From positions 14,743,100-14,807,099 of the forward strand of contig NC_084816.1 in NCBI RefSeq assembly GCF_963583255.1: a stretch of DNA of 64,000 bases, in the 5' to 3' direction. The notes under the pieces were generated by a model. The model made no database searches. It saw only the letters and a program-made list of their open reading frames with translations, and was not told the DNA's origin. Source of the DNA: Pyrus communis (taxonomy: Eukaryota; Streptophyta; Magnoliopsida; Rosales; Rosaceae). Below are positions 35,354-45,610 of the stretch, piece after piece. Numbering within the stretch: the first letter of the stretch is position 1; the number at the start of each line of letters is the position of its first letter. The position numbers and the translations under genes are program-made.

Positions 35354-36243
35354 ACAAGTACACATTTGTCTTTTAAAGTTAATATGGGCATGGGAGTGGA
35401 GTATTTTTCAAGTAGAACTTATAGAATCTGTAAGAGCATTATGTGAAAACACAAATATCATCAATTTATGGAAAATGTAGAGGAACACCTGTTTAGTTTC
35501 TTTTCTGTCTTGCAAAAAATTTGAAGTATCTCGTTTCATTGTTCGAAGAATGGTTACTTTCTTCTTTAGCTCTTGTTCTTGTGTTTATGTGTCTGTGTTT
35601 GTGGAATTGCTTTCATGCTTGGGATGACCTCTGTATTTGTTTATTTCATATGTCAATGTTTATTGAATTGTTGCTACGGGATTTGAAGACTTTCATTGTG
35701 CTTGTTATTTTTTTAATCTTCAAGAAGTGTCGGATTTGTTGCTTAATAATGGGGTCAATGTGGCACCAAACGGATATGGTTCCTTGTGAGGAACTTACAT
35801 TGAGCAGGTTCACTATTGCATGGTGTTCAATAATACAATTCCATGTGTAAGTGGCAATGAACCCGTTCCATTTAAGTCTTTCTCCATGTTTAGGGAAAAG
35901 GTTTGGTAGTTGCATTTTCCTTATCTCATGATTTGGAGGATCGCATATTTTCGAGAGGATATTAAACTACTTGTTCATAGTGTATATTTTTCTTAGTTTA
36001 AATGATTTTTCTGTTGTAAATGTACCAAACACTTTCTGAAAAAGTTGTTAAGCATAACACCTTGTGCAGAGTCCCCAATTTTAGGCTACATATATGAGAG
36101 AATATAACGTAGAAGTTTTGGCATTTCTTAACATTTTGTTTTATATTAAATGATCAAATGCATGCCTGCAAGACGTTGCTATCAAATATGTTGTTAATTA
36201 GTTTCCCATGATAATAGACTAACTTATTTATCTTCGTGTATAG
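35354..36243 (+). other. CACTA interior, no coding assignment
   Basis: AT-rich sequence, probably introns of the CACTA transcription unit. It includes the 60-bp duplicate at 35569-35630. A plus-strand open stretch at 35521-35850 is not similar to anything I recognise. The end (TTCGTGTATAG) is a good splice acceptor for the exon that follows. Confidence 0.4.
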
Positions 36244-36335
36244 GGTGAAGATGGAGAGTTAAAGATCAACTGGAGAAGAATGGGTACAACCAGCTTGTTT
36301 GGATTTGGGTTTGTCGGCCCTATTGGCCACCTCTT
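36244..36335 (+). pseudogene. Captured exon resembling an Mpv17/PMP22-family membrane protein
   Basis: A 92-nt segment bounded by TATAG on the left and GTAAGG on the right translates to KINWRRMGTTSLFGFGFVGP followed by IGHL. Plant Mpv17/PMP22-family proteins, four-helix proteins of peroxisomal or mitochondrial membranes, have a very similar block (FGFGFVGPVGH followed by FWY) ending at an exon junction. The splice signals are intact but no neighbouring exon is evident. It is unrelated to CACTA transposase, so capture of a host exon is the simplest reading. The family call is from memory of the motif. Confidence 0.5.
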
Positions 36336-37329
36336 GTAAGGAACTTTTTTTGGTGGAATATATCTGAGTATGTGCAGAGAAACCCAGCAGTAGAAATCTC
36401 ACTCGTGTTATTGGGGTAGAAGATTTTTCTATTTTTGTTGTTTAATTAAATTTTAGGATGATGCCATCTACATAGCCCATAAGATCACGACTAAAATCTG
36501 GGCTAACCACAGCGGATAGCTGGTCTTATCTAGTTTGATGTTCACAATAATAGTCATGTAGGAAGACATATTTGTAGTAGGGACTACAGGTGGGGGGTTA
36601 ATCTAGGACATGATGGGTAGAAAAAGAAATTATCTTCTGTTGTTGGACTTATAGGGCTCTGAGCACCATAAAGAACTAGAGAATCACAGAAGATTATAAA
36701 AGTTGCAACTTGTAGGAAACTAAAAATAATGAACAAGGTTTTCTTTAATGGTTTTGCATACCCTTAATAATATAGGGTGCCATGTATTTATAATTCAACA
36801 CAGATTACATCAGGGTTTTAAAAATCCTATTTACAAGCTACAATTTAAAATTCAAAATCACCACCAGATTAAACGGTGGAAGCTAATCACAATAATCTTT
36901 GAAAAACAAATATTCAAAAATATAAAACCTATCCAACATAAAACTGTTGACCGAGTAACAACTTAAGAGTTTCTTTTGGATGAGGAGTCAGGACTTAGTC
37001 TTACAGTTGGTATATATTTCTAAATTAGGGTTTACAATGTGGGTTTGAATACTTAAATGGCATGGTTTTTTTTTTTTGTTTTTTTTTAAAAAAAAAAAAA
37101 TTGTAGTTAGATAGGTGCGAATGCTATCTTCCTGATCTTGAATTTCCAGTTATATGAAATGCATCTTTGCTATATTGTATGCCTATCTTTGCTTTCTTTG
37201 TTTTATTGACATTCACCTTTCCTATATTATATGCCTATCTTAACAATTTTTTTTTAAATTTTTATGGCAACCTATTAGAATATATCAAAGTTTGCGCCTA
37301 ATACTAGCATTGAAGTGATCTGACGTTAT
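36336..37329 (+). other. CACTA interior with a possible old LTR scrap
   Basis: No credible coding region. On the minus strand, 36990-36640 has the look of a copia LTR (in sense, a TATAA-like stretch near the complement of 36783-36800, and GCACCCTATATTATTAAGGG). An A/T homopolymer tract lies at 37066-37100. Otherwise featureless. Confidence 0.35.
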
Positions 37330-40290
37330 AGATAGACAATGGATTCATTGTTGGAATCACCTTAGTACAGAGTATAGAGAAGGGGTCTAATCATTCATTG
37401 ACGCTGCTTGTCACCATGTGAACCAGAATAATAAGATACTGGGTCCTTGTAGAGTTTGTCATAATAGAATTTTTCACCCAGTTAAAGATGTTCATCTCTA
37501 TTTATTGAATTCTGGTATGGATATGAATTATGATATATGGATAAATCATGGTGAGCATATTAATCAAGTGCAAGGAGAGTCTTCAATGTCTACGAACAAC
37601 AAGCCGATCAATAATTCTAATGTCAACATGTTTAATATGATGGATGATGCATTTGGAAGAATGCATGATGATGATGATCAAGATACAATAGGGGTCCAAG
37701 ATACCAAGTGGGGTGGAGATATGACCAATGCTTTTAGGGTAGATGTTGATACTTATGATATGTTGTTTTGTGAAGCTCAAAAGGAACTATACCCTGGATG
37801 CAATCAATATACAATTTTGTCTTATGTTGTGGAGTTAATTTACAACAAAGTTGATAATCACATGACAAACAAAGCCATTGATAAGATGCTAGCAATGATG
37901 AAGAAGATGTGTCCCAAATCAAACAGTGTTCCCGAATTGTTCCGTGAGTGCAAGAAGATATTGAAAAGTCTTGGATTGGGGTGTGAGAATATACATGCTT
38001 ACTATTATGATTGTGTATTTTTCTATGAAGAACATGAAAAGAATGATAGATGTCTAGTTTGTAATGAGACAAGGTATAAAGATAGTCATTATGAGCAAAG
38101 AAAAAAGGTTCCAAGAAAAGTGTTACGATATTTTCCACTTAAACCTAGGCTACAAAGGTTGTTCATGTCGAGACATACGAGTGAAGACATGAGGTGGCAC
38201 AAGGAAAAAAGAATTAATGATCTGAACACAATGAGACATCAAGCAGACTCTATCACATGGAAAGAATTTGGGAAATGTACCCTGATTTTGCTTAAGACCC
38301 ACAAAATGTCAGATTGGGCCTTGCAAGTGATGGGTTTACTCCATTTTCAGATTTAAGTAAGCCGTACAGTATGTGGCCAGTTGTTATATTTCCATATAAT
38401 TTGTCCCCTTGGAAATGTATGAAAAAACCGTTCTCTTTTTTAACCTTATTAATTCCTGGGCCAAAAGCACATGGAAATGAGATTGATGTGTATTTGCGCC
38501 CATTAATTGACGAGCTTAAGGAATTGTGGGAAAATGGCTTTCAAACTCATGATAAGATGATTGGGAGTACATTTAATTTGTGTGGAGCTATTATGTGGAC
38601 CATTAATGATTTTCCCGCTTATGAAAATTTATCAGGTTGGAGTACTCACGGTAAGTTGGCATGTTCGGTGTGCAATGAGGATGGATCGTACACCAAGTTG
38701 AGAAGTAAGTATTGTCATATTGGACATCGTCGCTATTTACCTATGAATCATTCATGGCTCAAAAATACTCAACTGTTTAATGGTCGTTGAGAAATGAGAC
38801 ATCGTCCACGAGAATTCTCAGGCGATGATATACTTGATCAATTTGATTACCTTCTACTCCGTAAGTTTGGTAAACATGATAGCAATAAAGATAGGAAGAG
38901 GAAGTGGAATGTTGAAAAATTAAATTGGACAAGGAAGAGTATTTTTTTCGAGTTGGAATACTAGTCCAAATTAAAGATTAGGCATAATCTAGACGTTATG
39001 CATATTGAGAAGAATATATTTGATTATTTGATGGGGACATTGCTGAATAAGGGGAAGTCAAAGGATACCCTCAAGGCCAGGATGGATTTACAAGACATGA
39101 ATATCAGGGAAAGTTTGCATTTGAAACTAAATGCACGTAGTATATTGGATAAGCCTTTGGCTCAATATGTATTCAAGCCATCTAAGCATAAAGATTTCTT
39201 GCAGTGGTTGAAATCAATTAAATTTCCAGATAGTTATGCAACAAATATATCCCATAAAGTGAGTGTGGATGAAGGGAAGGTGTTAGGTTTGAAGAGCCAT
39301 GATTATCATGTTGATGCAACGTGTGCTTCCAGTGGGAGTTAGAAAACATTTGAAAAAGCAGATATATGGCCCACGTGTTGAGTTGTCAAGTTTCTTCCAA
39401 CAAATATGTGCAAGGACACTGATTGTTTCTGATCTTGATAAGTTGGAAGAAGATATTATCCTCATATTGTGAAAACTAGAGAAAATATTCCCACCTGCAT
39501 TCTTTGTTCCCATGGTTCACTTAACAGTGCACTTGCCACGTGAAGCAAAATTGGCAAGACCAGTCAGATGCTGATGGATGTATCATGTAGAAAGGTAAAA
39601 TGACATCAGGTTTACTTTAATTGCATTAAGTATGTCTTTCTACATACTGGTAATTGTTCATTTACTAGATTGTTGGGCTCGTACAAGAAATCTGTACGTA
39701 ACAAAGCTCGCCCTGAAGGTTCTATCGTGGAAGCACACTTGGCATACGAGTCCTCAACTTTTTGCTCAATGTATATGTGTGATGTTGAGACTCCATTCAC
39801 TCGACCAGAAAGAAATGATGACGATGGTGATCCCAATGTGTTGCTCTGAGTGTTTGCACAAAAAACACGTCCATTTAGAGCTCATGTATTGGTTGAACTT
39901 TCGAGGGAAGATATAGAAGTGGCACATTGGTATATCTTAGACAATTGTGAAGAAATAGAAGACTTCAAGAGGTATGTGATAGTAATGGTTTTACATATAT
40001 TGAAATTATGGAAATTTTAAGTTTGTTTGAATGTATTTTTCATAGATTAATTGAATGTACAAGGGGGGGGGATATATAATGAGGTAGAAGGTTACAAGCA
40101 ACCCTACCTTGGCAAATCATCTTACATCAGTCAATGTAAATAATTGGTAGTACGATAGTGATCCATATGTGCTAGCTAGACAAGCACATCAAGTATTTTA
40201 CATTGATGACTTAAAGTTGGGCCATCCTTGGAAAGTTGTGCAGAAGATTCAACATAGGCATGTTTGGGATGTCTCTGAGAAAGATAATGA
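37330..40290 (+). pseudogene. TNP2-type CACTA transposase gene, decayed
   Basis: The reading order is that of plant TNP2 proteins. The transposase-associated zinc domain (GPCRVCHN, HLYLLNSGMDMNYDIWINHGE) is preceded by WIHCWNHLSTEYREGV and a TAA at 37387. The transposase core follows: YYYDCVFF, DRCLVCNETRY, WPVVIFPYNLSPWKCMK, FTL-like NLCGAIMWTINDFPAYENLS and HNLDVMHIEKNIFD. C-terminal domains are at 39340-39590 (QIYGPRVELSSFFQQICART, FPPAFFVPMVHLTVHLP), 39660-39830 (SYKKSVRNKARPEGSIVEAH) and 40147-40290 (QAHQVFYIDD, HPWKVVQKI). The protein cuts and rejoins the element ends. Frameshifts near 38300 and 39330, stops at 38788 and about 38963, and the LTR-like insertion at 40010-40118 disable it. 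Confidence 0.92.
40010..40118 (-). repeat. LTR-like fragment, inverted partner of 35248-35353
   Basis: Reverse complement of 35248-35353, with a run of nine G where the partner has six C. It interrupts the end of the TNP2 coding region between FKR and the QAHQVFYIDD block. Confidence 0.75.
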
Positions 40291-41910
40291 TAGTGTGGAC
40301 CGTATAATGATGAAGACGATGATGATTATGTAGATGAAAATTAAATTTTCATGAGACCAATCTTGAACGAGGATGATGAAGTTAATATTGAATTATCTAG
40401 AGATGATGTTAATTTTGAATCTTTTGATGCTAATGACAAAGAGGCGTGAAGAATGTTAGGGCTAGAGAAGGAGGGGGAGGGGGAGGAGGATGAGGAGGAA
40501 GAGGAGAAGGAGACAGAGGAAGGGGTTGCAACTTGTGACACAGATAGTGATTGATGATTATGGTGAGATCTGTACATTATAAATCAATATTTATATTCTC
40601 CAATAGTCTATTTGTTTATATATTTACTAATAGTCATATTATTTATAACAAATTATTGTTTATTATTATATGGTTATAATGATTTATCTATGATGTTAGT
40701 CTGTTACGTACATATTATTTATTTTTTTTAAATTTATTAGATGACAACTCATACTCAACGAGAAAAGAGGGTGAAACGGGTGAGGGATGCCCCACCTCCA
40801 CCTTCACCATCACCACCTCCTCCGCCACCTCTGCCACCTCCGCCACTACCACCTCCGCCACCACCACCTCTTCCACCACCTGCTTTTTCACCGGAAGAGC
40901 CAGCAGACATGAACTTAGGTATTTGAGAAAGGCTACTTGCAATTCTTTCAACATTTTTATTTAGGAGTTGATCTTTTAATGCTGTTTTAAACAAGTTATA
41001 AAATTAATCAAATGCTTATATTCTTTTTTTAATTTTTAGAGACAGATTTTAACTTTAATGCCAAAAAGATGACATGTGGAAAGTCATGTGGGAAAGGCCT
41101 CCACGATATTTTGGAGGCAAATAATGGGAAGAAGATGCCAGTCATATTTGATTTCAAACTTCAAGTTCCAAGTGATTTGGTAGTATCAGGTCTTTTCACT
41201 ACCGAGATAGGGAATATTGTTCGGACTCACTCTCCAGTTTGCTATAAGAAATGGATGAAGGTCCCATCTTCAAAAAAGAGGACACTGCGGAATAAGTTGC
41301 TTGTGAGTTTGATTTTAATTTAGTTTATTCATAATAATTTCAAGCACTCACTTTTATATATTTATGCTTGATAATATAGGTATTATTTATGGTAGACTTA
41401 TCTCATCCAAAGATAATTGAACATGTTGATAAGAAGATAGCGATGTTGTACTTTGTGTTTAGGCACCGATTGTATAAGTACTACTTGTCATGTGGAACAC
41501 CTGCAAGAGGACGAGCTAATCTGCCAATGATCGGATATGGAATGGGAGACCTAAGAGTCACTGGGACTGGCTATTCGACAATGTTTACACTACTACCCAC
41601 TTTTTGCTATGCATTCTATACACCATTTTCTAATATATGTCCAAGTAAGATGCCAACTTTTTCTGATATTGTTGAACAATAATTTTTTTTATCACAAGTT
41701 GATTTTGTAATAAATGGAATGAGCATAGACCAATGCTTTTTATTTTTTTATTTATTTTTTATTTTATATTAAAATTTAATATATAAGCATATGTTAACTT
41801 TTACATGTATTTGTTGGTATTAATATATATAAGCTTGTAATAAATAATCAAATGCAGGACTTGTGATAAATAAGCTATGCTTCTTCATTGGTGAGCTTAT
41901 ATAATATATA

Positions 41911-43028
41911 GTGTTCTAAAAAATGGCGTAGGGGCTGGGCGGTGGTGACTCGAGGCATTTTCTTGCAAATCGGTTGGAAAAATTGGCTAGGCTCTGGGCA
42001 GGGTAGGCGGCTAGGCAGTTTTTTTTTAAATTTTTTTATTATTTTTTATTTTTTTGAAATTTAAAAAAATAAAATCCTATCTAAGGCTAAGTTGTGAACT
42101 TGTAGTACATTGGAAATAAGAAATTAATGAGCAGAGAAGAGATCAATGTGCTTTACTTTTGTGCATCAGCAAACCGTGATGGCTGAAATAGATGAGCTGG
42201 GCTCAGGTCTGAGGTTTGGGTTTCGGTTTGAAATAGATGTGATAGAGGGTGGAGATAAATGAGAGACTTATTTCGGTTTCTAGAGAGAGAGTTCTGATTT
42301 TTCTTGGGAGACATTTCTCATCTTTTAGAGAAATGAGAGAGAGACCTAGGGTTTCTTAATTTAATCAGACATGAGGGAAGGGCATTCAGAAATAACTAAT
42401 AAGAATGGCCTTTCAATTGGAATTCTAGGGAGCTCCTTTTCCTAATGCACGACATGTGGGGGCATCCTAAGCCTCCGTGCTACCCAAGGAGCAACTGTCT
42501 AAATGAGAGATAAGGGGAACTCTGGGCTCGAGGTCATCAAAAGCTGAAATGCGAGTGGGTGTAGCTGCTAGGGTTTTTCAAATGTCAAATGAAGCTACTA
42601 CACTAGCTTATATTGTAGCTGTTGCAAGGGATTAAAGCAGGTGTGGCCTTGTACATGTTGGTTAGTTCGTCTTCATCAGTTTCCAGGTCACGAGTTCGAT
42701 TCTTCACGGCGGCTGTTTTGTGTTTCTTTTTCATTCTTTTTCCTGAGTATATTTTTCTCGCGTGTCATTCTACTATGGTTATATGACATATATACTTAAG
42801 GTATTTTTAAATTTTGGACTTGTTGGATACTCTTTTTGCATTTTATCATTCTTTTATTATCTTATCCATGGATTTCATACAAGTATAATTTTTTTGTAAG
42901 TGTCAATATGCACTTATTTACAAGATATACAAGAAATTTACCTAAATTCGCCTAGACCCTGCCTAGCCACCTAGGAGTTAGGCGCCAGCCCGCCGCCTAA
43001 CTAGCATCTAGCGTTTTTTAGAACCTTG
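41911..43028 (+). mobile_element. Mutator-like non-autonomous element, 1118 bp
   Basis: The left end is GTGTTCTAAAAAATGGCG; the right end, read inward, is CAAGGTTCTAAAAAACGC. ATAATATATA stands on both sides (41901-41910 and 43029-43038), a 9-10-bp duplication whose exact length is ambiguous because it is AT-only. CTAGGCG-type motifs crowd both ends. The interior is partly shared, in reverse orientation, with the smaller copy at 11078-11637. No transposase is present. Confidence 0.82.
42636..42720 (+). repeat. Possible tRNA-derived (SINE-like) segment
   Basis: TGGTTAGTTCG at 42659-42669 and GAGTTCGATTC at 42692-42702 resemble RNA polymerase III A and B boxes, with plausible spacing, followed by a T-rich tract. 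It lies inside the larger Mutator-like element and is absent from the smaller copy. No folded tRNA was established. Confidence 0.3.

Positions 43029-43031
<3 letters not shown>

Positions 43032-43078
<47 letters not shown>
43032..43078. repeat. (AT)n microsatellite
   Basis: About 23 AT units directly after the Mutator-like element, merging with its target duplication. Confidence 0.95.
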
Positions 43079-43080
<2 letters not shown>

Positions 43081-44403
43081 GAAGAGCTTGTACATGTATG
43101 TTATTGATAAATAAGCTTTGCTTCTTCACAAGCTTTTACATGTATTTTATTGGTATTAGGCATAATCGAATGCAAAGCTTGTTTGCATTTATTAGGCTAT
43201 TCATTGCTTTTAGTTCTACATTTCAGGTTGGTAAAATTTGAGAACGTCTACAAAAGAACGAGAGCAAAAATCATTGGATACAGTGTTTATGAAAATTAGA
43301 TTCTAATTGATTGGAGAAGATGTTAGATAGTGGTATTCTATTGCATTCGAACAAATATGTACATCTCAAATATATGACTATGTATAAGTCTAGGAGGTAG
43401 GAGCTTCCCAAATTGTACACCTTTACAATACTAACTCTTCTTTTGCTTGTTATGTACCACTTGTGTAATGTAGGAGCTTTCAAAGCAAAATGCTAATAAT
43501 AGGAAGAAACTGAAGTATCACCACAAGGGAGGAGCAAGGCCATTCATCCAACATGCTAGGAAGGCTCACAAGGTAATGAAACTAAAGTACTTATAATACT
43601 CACTATGCACTCTCATGTTCGTATCTTCATTATTAAACAGAAAGGAGTTTCATTATCAGTGATTGACAATTGGGGTGCTCTTCACAAAGACAAGAACGGT
43701 CAGTGGATCAATGATGTTGCTCGAGAAAAATATGTAATTCATTCATGGGCCACTCATTTTTTGTCATTTCAAATGCACTGGAGATTAAAATTTTACAATT
43801 GACAAGACACAACTTAAGAAACACAGTTGAAATGAACATGCAAAATTGAGACGATACTACTTGTTTGTCCTACCAATATATCTTATGCTAACATCGCGTC
43901 TATTACTTGTTGAGAAAAACATTATATGTGCCTAGTCCAATTTAATCCATAGTCAAATAGAAACTACAAATCATGTTTACATACAGGTTTTGCATGGTGA
44001 TTTGCTTCTGCATTAGATAAAGATAACATACAAGTGGTCAAGTTGTGTTTTCTTAAGCATATTATAGCTGAAATGTTTGGAATGAAAGAAACTAAATTTT
44101 TCAATTTAATTATGAAAGGATAACATGAAGAAAAGGAAGGATGAAATGAGGGAGAAGCTGATCCAAGAAGCACCTGAAGGTACACCATCAGATTTCATAC
44201 ATGTGCCATTGGATGATGAGTTTGGAATCATGGCTGAAAACCTCGGGAGGAAGGGAAAATTAGTTAATGGTGTAGGTGTTTTTCCTCATACGGATACCTC
44301 TGGTTGCATTTCTTTTATGGCATCAAGTTCCGAGTTAATTGATATGAGATCTCAGATCAAGCTTCTGTCAGATGGTTTCCTCAAATTGCAACAAGAGAAT
44401 TAA

Positions 44404-44989
44404 CAATTGAGAGCTTGATTGGATTTACGTAATGATGATGAAAATCTGTCCACAAAAATCAAGGCATTTATTACTACAAGTCAGGAGAAGACCAACAACT
44501 CTACAAAATCTGATGGTGATATTTGAGAGGGCGAAAATACTTATCCTGAGCTGGAAGAACATAATTTTGAGGAGGAATGATGTCCACATTATGTCTTTTG
44601 CGATTAGTTTCAAGTATGCACATGGTACACCTCTTTTGTTAGCACTTGGAATACCTCTTTTGTTAATTAGCACCTAAATGTGCCTTGGACTTGTCATTTG
44701 TTAGTACCCAAGATGTCTATATATAGATGTTACTACTCTTGATTATTCTAGCTTAGACTTCTCTTTTGTTGGCACCTCAAGCTGTCGTTTGTTAGGCACC
44801 TCAAGCTATCTTATGTGTTTTAATTGTTGATTAATGAAAATGTGAAGTATTACCTTATAGTTGTTATGAATTGCAATTCTAGATTACGAAACAAGAAAAA
44901 CAATTAATTCGTCGTTATTATTTCTAAAAAGGTATTTGATTTAAACATATGTGATGTAAGTTGTGCAACATATCAAAGGAATATGTGAC
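44404..44989 (+). other. 3' end of the CACTA transcription unit, non-coding
   Basis: Sequence after the last open TNPA exon: further codons in frame are broken by stops. It includes several copies of a CTTTTGTTAGCACCT-like unit between about 44630 and 44815. Confidence 0.5.
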
Positions 44990-45370
44990 CTTTTTAGCAT
45001 CACTTAGTGAAAACTATATCAACTTGTATCATATTGGATGACTACAAAATCATCACTTATAAACCTAATACAAGACGAAAAAATAGGTCACATAATTTTG
45101 TATTTGATGATGTATAATTCGTCACACATATTGTTATTAAGTGACATATAATTCATCACACATATGGTTAATTTGTGATGTATAATTCGTCACACATATT
45201 GGTATAATTCGTCACACATATTGTTATTAAGTGACAAATGTTGTGTCATGTATACTGAAAAAATGTGGCAAAAATAAAATTCGTCACATGGACTATAGGT
45301 GACGCTAGAATTTCGTGACATATAGTCAAATGTGATGAATTTTCTTGTTTATGTGACGGATGTCTATCGC
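44990..45370 (+). repeat. Right subterminal repeat array of the CACTA element
   Basis: Direct repeats of TATAATTCGTCACACATATT and related TCATCACA/TGTGATG motifs, including a near-exact tandem at about 45113-45240. These mirror the left array. Confidence 0.85.
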
Positions 45371-45396
45371 CACCTAAGCCATGTTTTCTTGTAGCG
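45371..45396 (-). repeat. Right terminal inverted repeat of the CACTA element
   Basis: Read inward from 45396 it gives CGCTACAAGAAAACATGGCT, matching the left end; the outermost bases have CG where the left end has CA. Confidence 0.92.
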
Positions 45397-45417
45397 GTTG
45401 TAATGATTTGCCATATT

Positions 45418-45609
45418 CTACTTGAGACTGAGTCGGCCAAGCTCACACTTTAAAGCATGCTCTAAATGTCTAGCATGTTCGGCGAGTTTGAGCCAAAAGA
45501 ATGGTCTAGAAGGTATGTTTGAGGCTTCATCATTTTCTTTATCTTCCTCTTTGACCATCATTTCTTGAGGTTCAAAATCGGCGAGTTTCATTGTTTTCTC
45601 AATAGACAT
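45418..45609 (-). other. Short open reading frame of unknown origin next to the CACTA end
   Basis: 63 codons (MSIEKTMKLADFEPQEMMVK, FWLKLAEHARHLEHALKCEL). Composition looks protein-like, with acidic then leucine/histidine-rich parts, but I do not recognise it. Its start lies 1-2 bases from the solo LTR at 45611, and the sequence beyond that LTR (47270 onward) gives no upstream in-frame extension. It may be an exon fragment or chance. Confidence 0.2.
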
Positions 45610-45610
45610 C

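Larger units (their letters stand above)
40741..44403 (+). pseudogene. TNPA-type gene of the CACTA element, multi-exon, interrupted
   Basis: Exons read on the plus strand: 40741-40919 (MTTHTQREKRVKRVRD, then a proline tract, donor at GTATTTG); about 41039-41300 (NFNAKKMTCGKSCGKGLHDI, FKLQVPSDLVVSGLFTTEIG); about 41380-41500 (HPKIIEHVDKKIAMLYFVFR); 43473-43572 (NNRKKLKYHHKGGARPFI); 43641-43733 (GVSLSVIDNWGALHKDKNG, INDVAREKY); and about 44120-44403 (RKDEMREKLIQEAPEGTPSD, LGRKGKLVNGVGVFPHTD). The middle and last parts match the plant transposase-24 type found in the second gene of CACTA elements, whose product binds subterminal repeats. A Mutator-like insertion (41911-43028) sits in an intron or replaces an exon. 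Several exons remain open, so decay is milder than in the TNP2 gene. Confidence 0.8.
21666..45396 (+). mobile_element. CACTA (En/Spm) transposon, 23.7 kb including nested insertions
   Basis: The left end begins CACTACAAGAAAACATGG at 21666. The right end, read inward, begins CGCTACAAGAAAACATGG at 45396, one base off CACTA. GTT stands immediately outside both ends (21663-21665, 45397-45399), the 3-bp duplication diagnostic of CACTA transposition. Inside are subterminal repeat arrays, a TNP2-type gene (about 37330-40290) and a TNPA-type gene (40741-44403), both on the plus strand. Without the Athila and Mutator-like insertions the element is about 10.4 kb. Broken transposase frames suggest it no longer moves on its own. 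Confidence 0.94.

Noticed and set aside
35521..35850. 109-codon plus-strand frame in the CACTA interior as a captured gene
   Set aside because: No recognisable domain, AT-rich composition and no matching splice structure; left as unassigned.
40755..40994. Glycine-rich minus-strand frame opposite the proline tract
   Set aside because: It is the complement of the CCN repeats in the first TNPA exon; the plus strand has the start codon and splice donor.
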